Origin: Saprospiraceae bacterium
GTDB lineage: Bacteria > Bacteroidota > Bacteroidia > Chitinophagales > Saprospiraceae
Direction: 5' to 3'
DNA: 8,592 nucleotides
Assembly: GCA_023300835.1 (NCBI GenBank)
Contig: JALZVB010000151.1
Coordinates: 1 to 8,592, forward strand
The position numbers were made by a program, and so were the translations under genes. Below are positions 1 through 6,909 of this stretch, piece by piece (position 1 is the stretch's first letter; every line of letters begins with the position of its first letter). Under the pieces are notes generated by a model that saw only the letters and a list, made by a program, of their open reading frames with translations, was not told the DNA's origin and did not search any database.

Positions 1-1454
1 ATACTTTAAAATTTAAAGTAAACTATACGCCTGGATACAATGCAGGAAGACTAGCTACGCATAGTAATGAAGAATATACTATTGATATTAATGTCGAAAA
101 TGGCGTGACAGCTGGTACAATAGCTACACCTAAAAATGGTAATGTCTCAGATGATTTTCAAGTCAAACATAAAACTTTTGATCATATTCCAAATGCATTG
201 CAATTTATGTTCAAACCATTAAATGAAGATAAAGTATTAGCCAAAGTATTACATAAGATATGGCTTGATCAACCTGGTCATGGTAAATCTATTAGAATGA
301 TGCCTTTTCCTTTCTTAAACACAACTAATATTAAGGGGTCTTCTGCAGGACTTGGTGTTAGTTTCTTAAATGCGACTAAAGAAGGTACTATGACTGGAAT
401 GTTCACAATGTCAGGATATTCTAATGACCTTATTGGGGGCGCATTCGGTGTACAAGCCATAAGTTGTCCAGGGGCATATCACAATTATCAATTTTCCGCA
501 CTTTTTGGAGGAGAAAGTTATCGTGACCTGTCATTACACTACGAAAATTTCACCTTATCTAATACAAGTATCGGGATAGATGTCACTCTAGCGTCGATTA
601 ATGAACCTCGGACACGATTCCATGGAATTGGAGCCTTCACCAACGAGAACGATGAAACAGCATATGAGAAAGAAGATCTACAAGGTATTTTTGATTTCTA
701 TTTACTGCCTAAGCAGAACTTTAGAATAGGACTAGGAGTAAGTTATGATGACACCAATGTCGGAGAATCATTTGGCGACTTATCCGCACAAGAAGGAATT
801 CCTTTCTTACAGACTACAGACTTAACCAATAATTTAATAGGTTTAACAGGTAGTTCTAAATTTGGCCTAAGATTTAATGTGATATATGATCACAGAGACC
901 AAGAATTTTCTCCTTCCAGAGGTTTCTATACCAAGATGACTGTATCTCGTCAATCTTTGTCTGATTTAGAAAGTGTTGAGTTATCTACAAGCTTTTATGG
1001 ATTGAATTTAGATATGAGACAATATTTCTCTGGACCTTCACAGAAACTTGTTGTATTGATGAGAGGAAGTCTAGATCTTAAGTCAGAATCCGACATTCCA
1101 TTCTATTATCTCTCTTCTCTTGGTGGACCTAACTCAGTAAGAGCCTATGATTCCAATAGGTACCTTGGACAACATTCTGCTTTTGCAAGCGCAGAGATGC
1201 GTTATACTTTTTTCACAATTCCAGTATTAGGATATCCTATGTCTATAGAGATGGGGGCATTTGTAGATGCAGGACAGGTGTTTGGTGATGGTGTTTCTTT
1301 AGCTTCATCAAATGCTGCTGGCGTTAATTCTTTAAATGTAGATCCAGGGGTTACAATGAGAATGATAAATAAACCAAACGTAGGACTAGTACTTAATTAC
1401 GCTTACGGAAGTGATGGTGGATACTTTTCAGGAGGAATAGGTCTTCCGTTTTAA
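1..1454 (+). CDS. BamA/TamA-like (Omp85 superfamily) outer membrane beta-barrel protein, 5'-truncated by window edge
   Basis: The frame is open from the first complete codon (base 3) to the TAA at 1452-1454, so the true start lies upstream; the GTG at 105 is internal. About the first 100 visible codons are a soluble-looking stretch of unknown type that I do not recognise as POTRA. From about base 302 (MPFPFLN, then GLGVSF) the protein alternates amphipathic beta-strands and turns to the end. Omp85-type signs are the loop-6-like segment LGGPNSVRAY (near bases 1120-1150), followed by a strand ending EMRYTF, then GAFVDAGQVF, and a C-terminal strand finishing in LPF with a terminal Phe that fits the BAM beta-signal. 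Members insert or export proteins or lipids at the outer membrane; the specific role here is unknown. The VR(G)F/Y motif reads VRAY, closer to TpsB-style proteins. It is separated by 117 bases from the next gene and probably belongs to a different transcription unit. Confidence 0.82.
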   Translation, partial: TLKFKVNYTPGYNAGRLATHSNEEYTIDINVENGVTAGTIATPKNGNVSDDFQVKHKTFDHIPNALQFMFKPLNEDKVLAKVLHKIWLDQPGHGKSIRMMPFPFLNTTNIKGSSAGLGVSFLNATKEGTMTGMFTMSGYSNDLIGGAFGVQAISCPGAYHNYQFSALFGGESYRDLSLHYENFTLSNTSIGIDVTLASINEPRTRFHGIGAFTNENDETAYEKEDLQGIFDFYLLPKQNFRIGLGVSYDDTNVGESFGDLSAQEGIPFLQTTDLTNNLIGLTGSSKFGLRFNVIYDHRDQEFSPSRGFYTKMTVSRQSLSDLESVELSTSFYGLNLDMRQYFSGPSQKLVVLMRGSLDLKSESDIPFYYLSSLGGPNSVRAYDSNRYLGQHSAFASAEMRYTFFTIPVLGYPMSIEMGAFVDAGQVFGDGVSLASSNAAGVNSLNVDPGVTMRMINKPNVGLVLNYAYGSDGGYFSGGIGLPF

Positions 1455-1571
1455 GTATGTCTGTTACCTTGCGACTTTGTGACAGTATCAGAGATTATTT
1501 TAATGAAGATTATATAGACATTTTATATATTGCATTATCGCATCTAGGGTTTCAATAATAATAGAAATAAT
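1455..1571 (+). promoter_or_regulatory. Intergenic gap, likely promoter region of the downstream operon
   Basis: This is the only gap over 40 bases in the window and it precedes a tightly packed seven-gene run, so the operon promoter most plausibly lies here. A weak match to the Bacteroidota sigma pattern (TTTG, spacer, TAnnTTTG) is TTTG at 1476-1479 and TATTTTAA at 1496-1503. The spacer is 16 bases, slightly short, and two consensus positions are missed. An imperfect inverted repeat, CTGTTAC (1461-1467) with GTGACAG (1479-1485), has a 7-pair stem with one G-T pair and an 11-base loop. No T-tract follows it, so it is a poor intrinsic terminator and could be a chance match or an operator. The last 50 bases before the ATG at 1572 are AT-rich with no clear Shine-Dalgarno sequence. 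The position is supported by layout; the exact elements are guesses. Confidence 0.3.
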
Positions 1572-2918
1572 ATGGAGAAAGTTATAATCATAGGTAATGG
1601 TATCTCAGGGATCACTGCAGCTCGATTTGTCAGAAAGTTAAGTGATAATCAGATTACTGTTATATCATCAGAAACTGATCATTTCTTTAGCCGTACTGCG
1701 CTCATGTATATTTATATGGGACACATGAGATATGAAGATACGAAACCTTATGAAGATTGGTTCTGGAAAAAGAACAGAATTGACTTACTGAAAGGGTATG
1801 TTAAAACGATAGATTATAAAGCTAAGACACTTACGTTAGCATCTGGAGACATAGTAGAATACGATAAATTAGTGTTAGCCTTAGGATCTAAGTCAAACAT
1901 GTTTGGCTGGCCAGGGCAGAATCTTAAAGGGGTGGGAGGCTTATACACCTATCAAGATTTAGAGCAAATGGAAGCCTATAGCCCAGACTTAAAAAGAGCG
2001 GTTATCGTAGGTGGTGGCTTGATTGGGATAGAAATGGCTGAGATGTTTCACTCTAGGCATATTCCAGTAACTATTCTAGTAAGAGAACAGAGCTACTGGA
2101 ATAATATATTACCGCCAGAAGAATCCCAAATGATCAGTGATCATATAATAAAAAGCGGTATTGACTTACGACTAGGTGTTAATCTAGGAGAAATAAAAGA
2201 CGATGGTAATGGCGCAGCAGGTGCAGTCGTTATCAAAGAATCAGGTGAAGAGATTCCATGTGGCTACGTAGGATTGACTGCTGGGGTGAGTCCTAATGTA
2301 GGCTGGCTCAAGGAATCAGGATTAGAGATAGGCAGAGGTATAAAAGTCAATAAACACTTAGAAACAAATCAACCAGATGTCTATGCAGTAGGAGACTGTG
2401 CCGAGCAGACAGACGTCGTACAAGGAAGAAGACCTATTGAGGCTATTTGGTATACAGGAAGGATGATGGGTGAGACAGCTGCTTATAATATATGTGGTAA
2501 GCCGGTTGCCTATGATCCAGGACTGTGGTTTAATAGTGCTAAGTTTATAGATATAGAATATCAAGTTTACGGAGAAGTGCCAGCCAAATTGCCAGAACAC
2601 CTCAAAACAATCTTTTGGAAGCATAATGATAATGAAAAATCAATTCGTATTAATTATCATAAAGATGATTATACCGTTAAGGGCTTAAATTTATTCGGTA
2701 TTCGTTACAGGCACGAAGTATGCGAAAAATGGATATTGGAAAATACGCATATTGAAAAAGTTTTAAAAAACTTGGGAATGGCCAATTTTGATCCGGAATT
2801 CTATAAAGAATATGACGAAGAAATTGTTAAAGAGTATAACAAGGTAGAAGGAAAGAACATTACACTTAAGACAAAAAGAAGTCTCTCAAAAGTGATCGCA
2901 TTTTTAAGGAAGAAATAA
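1572..2918 (+). CDS. NAD(P)/FAD-dependent oxidoreductase (pyridine nucleotide-disulfide reductase-like fold)
   Basis: A 448-residue cytoplasmic flavoprotein with the two-dinucleotide-domain layout of the rubredoxin/nitrite/ferredoxin reductase group. The N-terminal FAD motif is GNGISG (G8, G10, G13) after a hydrophobic beta-strand. An ALGSK segment follows the first FAD half. The NAD(P)-binding motif is GGGLIG (G147, G149, G152). The second FAD contact is DVYAVGDCAE, with D275. There is no CxxxxC redox-active disulfide at the N-terminus, so it is not a lipoamide, glutathione or mercuric reductase. It more likely passes electrons from NAD(P)H to an Fe-S or other protein partner. The roughly 120-residue C-terminal part is rich in charged residues and has no motif I recognise. 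The stop is one base before the next ATG, so it is surely co-transcribed with the membrane Fe-S protein that follows, its best candidate partner (inference). The acceptor cannot be read from sequence. Confidence 0.88.
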   Translation: MEKVIIIGNGISGITAARFVRKLSDNQITVISSETDHFFSRTALMYIYMGHMRYEDTKPYEDWFWKKNRIDLLKGYVKTIDYKAKTLTLASGDIVEYDKLVLALGSKSNMFGWPGQNLKGVGGLYTYQDLEQMEAYSPDLKRAVIVGGGLIGIEMAEMFHSRHIPVTILVREQSYWNNILPPEESQMISDHIIKSGIDLRLGVNLGEIKDDGNGAAGAVVIKESGEEIPCGYVGLTAGVSPNVGWLKESGLEIGRGIKVNKHLETNQPDVYAVGDCAEQTDVVQGRRPIEAIWYTGRMMGETAAYNICGKPVAYDPGLWFNSAKFIDIEYQVYGEVPAKLPEHLKTIFWKHNDNEKSIRINYHKDDYTVKGLNLFGIRYRHEVCEKWILENTHIEKVLKNLGMANFDPEFYKEYDEEIVKEYNKVEGKNITLKTKRSLSKVIAFLRKK

Positions 2919-2919
2919 T

Positions 2920-4707
2920 ATGAAAGCAATACAAAACATTGGCATAGGATTATTTGTCACGGCACTATTGATTTTTTCAATAATGCTCGGAATAGGACAC
3001 CAGAACCTAACTTCAACTAATTCGGGAGTAACTAATAAATATCATAATGAAGCTATAATTAAGTCAGCTGAGGCAATGGGAATTCTTGATAAGGATATAT
3101 CAAGCATTGCATTTATTCAAAAACTTAAGCCCGTTATCAATAGTGCTGCCGCAGAATTAGAAGCTAATGCAAAAAATGGTTTGCCTGATGGCGTCCAAGA
3201 ATGGGATTATAAAATAGGCAATTGGAAAATAGCAGAGTATACGACTACAATAGTAAAACAAACAGCCAATGGGCCTGTTCAGAAGAACCCATGGCTTTTC
3301 TTCTTATTGACTTTTGGGCTTGCGATACTCGGTGGTTTACTTTTTATTATACCAAAATTCTCAGAGCAAGAAGGGATTAAGCATAATGGAATATACCATA
3401 ACTCACTGACTAGGGGACTCAAGTTTAATGGTAAAATGGCATTTCTTATACCTGTCATTATAAGTGTAATAGTGTATGGTTTTTTCAAATATCAAAACCT
3501 ATTTTGGCCATTAGTTACGGTAGGTATTGCAGCTGTTATCAGTTATCTTGTCTTTTTCAGAGAACGTTCTTTAAAGAATACTCCACAGAGGAACTCTTCC
3601 CCTACTAATACAGCATGGTTAGGTGTAATCGCTGGTGTATACTTGGTCGGATTTTATGTCCTTCTATATTGGGCACCAGCTTATATCAATAACTGGATAA
3701 CAATGGTGAGCCCATTAAGTGAAAGTTTAAGTGGGAATCAAGCAAGTAGATGGTTTCTATATGGTCTTATGTATTCTATTATAGTCGTTGTAATGGGCAT
3801 AAGGATGATGAGCAAGTACAGACATAATAAGTACCAACGTGTAAGAACAATATCTGTAATGTTCTTCCAGACTATTATTGCATTTCTATTGCCAGAGATA
3901 CTTGTAAGACTGAACAAGCCCTATTTTGATTTTAAAAATATATGGCCACTGGATTATGATTTCTTTTTTAAATACAATATCGATAACCTGATTAATAGTG
4001 GCGGTCTTGGCATTTTTATGTTAGTATGGGGAATTATGCTTACAATACTTGGCGTACCACTTATTACATATTTCTTCGGAAAACGATGGTACTGTAGTTG
4101 GGTATGTGGTTGTGGTGGCCTTGCCGAAACGATGGGTGACCCTTTCAGACAACTATCAGATAAGAGTATGAGAGCATGGAAATATGAGCGATACATCATC
4201 CATGGAGTATTAGTAGCTGCTATTGTTATGACTGCTCTGGTACTTTTTCATTACTTCACTGGAAAAAATACCGTCTTAGGTCTTAATGCGGATAATGTGA
4301 AAGCATGGTATGGCTTCCTTATTGGTGCTGGTTTTTCTGGTGTAGTAGGTACTGGTTTCTATCCAGTAATGGGAAATAGAGTCTGGTGTAGATTTGGTTG
4401 TCCGCTATCAGCATACTTAGGATTGATTCAGAAATACAAGAGTAGATTTAGAATTACAACTAATGGTAGTCAGTGTATCTCTTGTGGTAATTGTAGTACC
4501 TATTGTGAGATGGGCATAGATGTAAGATCTTATGCTCAAAAAGGACAGGATATTGTGAGAAGTAGTTGTGTAGGTTGCGGTGTTTGCTCTGCAGTATGTC
4601 CTAGAGGTGTATTGAAATTAGAGAATGGAGTAGGAGACATAAATACAAGGACACATACAGAAAGAGCTATACACATCACAGAAGGCGAAGTAACATTGAT
4701 GAATTAG
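2920..4707 (+). CDS. Polytopic membrane 4Fe-4S protein, NosR/NapH-like
   Basis: A 595-residue inner membrane protein. One N-terminal helix (about 8-25) is followed by a soluble segment of about 100 residues, probably periplasmic. Further hydrophobic helices lie near 127-146, 171-190, 195-213, 233-252, 277-296, 310-327, 361-386, 425-445 and 462-484. The Fe-S region has the NosR/NapH/CcoG style: CSWVCGCGG (C392, C396, C398), CRFGCP (C490, C494), and two ferredoxin clusters, C519-C522-C525-C529 and C550-C553-C556-C560-P561. The first CX3CP site has G for P plus an extra Cys, and the first ferredoxin motif has E instead of P after its last Cys. Such proteins carry electrons across or along the membrane to a periplasmic or quinone-linked partner. 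AAGGAAG at 2906-2912, inside the end of the preceding gene, is a plausible ribosome binding site 7 bases before the ATG. The substrate is unknown; no nos, nap or cco structural gene is visible nearby. Confidence 0.85.
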   Translation: MKAIQNIGIGLFVTALLIFSIMLGIGHQNLTSTNSGVTNKYHNEAIIKSAEAMGILDKDISSIAFIQKLKPVINSAAAELEANAKNGLPDGVQEWDYKIGNWKIAEYTTTIVKQTANGPVQKNPWLFFLLTFGLAILGGLLFIIPKFSEQEGIKHNGIYHNSLTRGLKFNGKMAFLIPVIISVIVYGFFKYQNLFWPLVTVGIAAVISYLVFFRERSLKNTPQRNSSPTNTAWLGVIAGVYLVGFYVLLYWAPAYINNWITMVSPLSESLSGNQASRWFLYGLMYSIIVVVMGIRMMSKYRHNKYQRVRTISVMFFQTIIAFLLPEILVRLNKPYFDFKNIWPLDYDFFFKYNIDNLINSGGLGIFMLVWGIMLTILGVPLITYFFGKRWYCSWVCGCGGLAETMGDPFRQLSDKSMRAWKYERYIIHGVLVAAIVMTALVLFHYFTGKNTVLGLNADNVKAWYGFLIGAGFSGVVGTGFYPVMGNRVWCRFGCPLSAYLGLIQKYKSRFRITTNGSQCISCGNCSTYCEMGIDVRSYAQKGQDIVRSSCVGCGVCSAVCPRGVLKLENGVGDINTRTHTERAIHITEGEVTLMN

Positions 4708-4710
4708 ATT

Positions 4711-5649
4711 ATGATTTTCATGCAACGTATATCGCATTTAATATTTATAAATCTGTTTTTGTGTTTGACAGCTTTTAGTCAAGTATTGGAAACGAAGAAC
4801 TGGTGTTTATCACGATGTGATCTAGCCGGAGATGAAAGAACCAATACTGAACTTGTACATTTACAATTAGAAAATGATTCTATAAGTAAACATCTAGCAA
4901 AACGAAAAAAGATAAAGGTGCCACTGAGAGTAGGTATCATACAAACGGATACGATTGATGTTGAAATACCTGAGCTTACGATAAGAAAAGCAATTAGTGA
5001 ATTAAATAAATCTTTTTCTAAAACCAATTTGGTTTTCTATTTAAAAAGAACAGACGTAATTTATTCAGAGCTAAAATTGGAAGATTTATCGGAAGATCTT
5101 TATCGTCCCTACGATGCATTTTCGTTTAAATATGATCTTCCAAATACTATATCGATCTATATTTTCGATCATAGGAAGGAGTTTTGTGAGCGGACCAGCA
5201 CGACAATCAGCTGTGGAAGAACTGGAGGATTTTCTTACATTTTATCTGATTTGACTTCTAATATTATAATGAGTCGTTTTGATATTTCAGATATCAAGAT
5301 ATTGGCACACGAGATGGGGCATTTTTGGGGTTTATATCACACTTTTGAAGAATCACAATATGGCAGAGATGACTTTAATAATGACAATTGTGATCAACTA
5401 GGAGATAGAGTCTGTGATACCCCACCTGACCCAGGACCTTTATACGAGATTTATGTTAATTATAGCGACTGTGAGTTGCTTAACTTCAAACATAATAATG
5501 GTAGAGACTACAAACCTCTGATTGAGAATAACATGTCTTATTATAAGCCTTGTTACATGAGAGAATATAGCTTTACGCCAGGACAGATAGAAATAGTCAA
5601 TGCTGCAGCGACTTTACCGCTAAGGATTAAATATCTTGACTTTAATTAG
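4711..5649 (+). CDS. Secreted zinc metallopeptidase, M43 (cytophagalysin/pappalysin) family
   Basis: A 312-residue protein whose signal peptide has a hydrophobic core ending LTAFSQ, fitting signal peptidase I cleavage before Gln. The extended zinc motif HEMGHFWGLYH is complete: H200, H204 and H210 are ligands and E201 is the catalytic base; TF follows, as usual in M43. Downstream lie GDRVCDTPPD (231-240), a family hallmark, and a Met-turn-type NNMSYY with M275. Several Cys in the catalytic part probably form disulfides. By family knowledge it hydrolyses peptide bonds outside the cytoplasm. It stops about 35 residues after the Met-turn, so no C-terminal type IX sorting domain or other extension is present. 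That suggests a periplasmic or simply secreted enzyme. ATG 4711 lies 3 bases after the previous stop; ATG 4720 would give the more typical MQR start and cannot be excluded. Why a protease sits among redox genes is not evident. Confidence 0.9.
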   Translation: MIFMQRISHLIFINLFLCLTAFSQVLETKNWCLSRCDLAGDERTNTELVHLQLENDSISKHLAKRKKIKVPLRVGIIQTDTIDVEIPELTIRKAISELNKSFSKTNLVFYLKRTDVIYSELKLEDLSEDLYRPYDAFSFKYDLPNTISIYIFDHRKEFCERTSTTISCGRTGGFSYILSDLTSNIIMSRFDISDIKILAHEMGHFWGLYHTFEESQYGRDDFNNDNCDQLGDRVCDTPPDPGPLYEIYVNYSDCELLNFKHNNGRDYKPLIENNMSYYKPCYMREYSFTPGQIEIVNAAATLPLRIKYLDFN

Positions 5650-5683
5650 AGTTAATTTAATAATGTATTAACAAACACTAAAA

Positions 5684-6403
5684 ATGAAAAATTATCTATC
5701 ATTATTACTAATAACATTTTCTTTTTTAGCTACCCAGATAACCGCTCAGGTTGATCATTCTGGATGGAATACTTTACTTACTAACAATGTCAGTAGCGAA
5801 GGAAAAGTAAATTACTCTGGATTTAGTTCAGAAGTAGCAGAACTGGATGCTTATCTTAGTAAAATTTCATCTACGGACATTCCAGCTGACAGTAATGAGG
5901 CATTAGCTTTTTGGATCAATGCTTATAATGCCTACACAGTAAAATTGGTAATCAGTAACTGGCCTATATCATCAATAAAAGATGTATCTGCCAAAGTAGG
6001 TTCTTCTACACCTTGGGATTATAGCTTTGCTAATGTTGCAGGAGAGACTTATACCTTGAACCATATAGAACATGAGATAATTAGAAAACAATTTATCGAG
6101 CCAAGAATTCACTTTGCCGTTAACTGTGCAGCAAAAAGTTGCCCGCCTTTACTCAATAGAGCCTATGTAGGATCTAAAGTAAAGCAGCAGTTAGCTATGC
6201 AAGCAAAGACATTTATAAACAATGAGACTAACAATACGTTGAGTGCCGATGCCGTGACGCTATCTAAAATATTTGAATGGTTCAACGCTGATTTTGTAAA
6301 AAACCAATCTCTTATCGCTTTTATAAATAAGTATTCAGATGTCAAAGTGTCAGAATCAGCAACGGTAACTTATTATGATTACTCTTGGAAATTAAATAAC
6401 TAA
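5684..6403 (+). CDS. DUF547 domain-containing secreted protein
   Basis: A 239-residue protein with an N-terminal signal peptide (MKNYLSLLLITFSF..., likely cut in ITA-QVD). The rest matches the DUF547 pattern as I know it: an opening WNTLL segment with KVNYSGF, the core motif AFWINAYNAYT (73-85), a WDY segment, the LNHIEHEIIR helix, and HFAVNCAAKSCPPL (143-156) with paired C148 and C153. A C-terminal SKIFEWFNADF follows. Length is usual for the single-domain family. DUF547 proteins are common as exported proteins in Bacteroidota and Proteobacteria, with no firmly established biochemical role that I can name. The conserved Asn/His/Cys cluster suggests an active or binding site. The gap of 34 bases to the preceding gene is the longest inside the operon and holds a weak AT-rich inverted repeat; the following gene starts 20 bases after the stop. 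The family call is secure, the function unknown. Confidence 0.9.
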   Translation: MKNYLSLLLITFSFLATQITAQVDHSGWNTLLTNNVSSEGKVNYSGFSSEVAELDAYLSKISSTDIPADSNEALAFWINAYNAYTVKLVISNWPISSIKDVSAKVGSSTPWDYSFANVAGETYTLNHIEHEIIRKQFIEPRIHFAVNCAAKSCPPLLNRAYVGSKVKQQLAMQAKTFINNETNNTLSADAVTLSKIFEWFNADFVKNQSLIAFINKYSDVKVSESATVTYYDYSWKLNN

Positions 6404-6423
6404 CAGAAATACTTTCCTTAAAT

Positions 6424-6909
6424 ATGGATAACATAACATTCTACGGAGCAGATTGGTGTAGCGATTGTCGACGTGCTAAAGCATACCTCAAAGAAAATAA
6501 TATAGCGTATAATTTTGTTGATGTAGATCTAGATCAGAAAGCAACAGATCTAGTTCAGAAAATTAACAATGGAAAGCGGATAATACCGACTATCGTTATA
6601 GACGACAAGGCACATACTAATCCTAAAAACGATGTCTTGGCTGCATTGCTTGGACTTAATGAGGTCAATGGAAGAGTGATAGTTTATGGAGCAGATTGGT
6701 GCCCGGATTGCCGTAGGGCAAAATCATATTTGAAGGATAATCACATTAACTTTAAGTACATTGAAGTAGATAAGCACGACTGGGCAACAAAGAAGGTAGA
6801 AGAAATCAATAATGGGAAGAGAATTATTCCTACTATTTTCATCAACGATACTGTCTATACCAATCCCAACAACGCAGTTTTACAACAAGTATTAGGTATC
6901 GGTGCAGAA
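6424..6909 (+). repeat. In-gene tandem duplication, two 243-base units encoding the glutaredoxin-like domains
   Basis: Unit 1 is 6424-6666 and unit 2 is 6667-6909, each 81 codons with no insertion or deletion between them. Aligned residues shared by both include YGADWC, DCRRAK, YLK.N, INNGKRIIPTI and TNP.N. At base level the identity is patchy outside GGAGCAGATTGGTG (about 6445-6458 and 6688-6701) and synonymous positions differ, for example CGACGTGCT against CGTAGGGCA. The duplication is thus old or the copies are under protein-level selection, rather than a recent copying event. Confidence 0.9.

Noticed and set aside
105..107. GTG as the start of the outer membrane barrel gene
   Set aside because: The same frame is open from base 3 with sensible protein sequence before it, and no signal peptide follows the GTG, so it is an internal Val codon of a gene truncated at the window edge.
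1461..1485. Inverted repeat after the barrel gene as an intrinsic terminator
   Set aside because: The stem is only 7 pairs with one G-T pair, the loop is 11 bases and no T-run follows; at best a weak or regulatory structure, so not listed as a terminator.
1572..2918. Classing the FAD oxidoreductase as a disulfide reductase such as dihydrolipoamide dehydrogenase
   Set aside because: The N-terminal CxxxxC redox pair and the C-terminal HxxxxE dimerisation motif are absent.
2920..4707. Calling the membrane Fe-S protein NosR, NapH or CcoG by name
   Set aside because: The Fe-S motifs fit this group in general, but the first CX3CP site is altered, the soluble N-terminal segment does not read as an FMN-binding domain, and no partner genes for N2O reduction, nitrate reduction or cytochrome oxidase assembly are in the window.
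278..5027. Other minus-strand open frames (for example 278-460, 2358-2624, 3279-3488, 3954-4199, 4779-5027)
   Set aside because: All lie inside well-supported + strand genes, are short, and their translations show no domain, signal or conserved motif.
5651..5672. GTTAAT/ATTAAC inverted repeat between the protease and DUF547 genes
   Set aside because: A 6-pair, almost all A-T stem in AT-rich DNA is expected by chance, and no T-run or promoter follows. It does not justify splitting the operon here.
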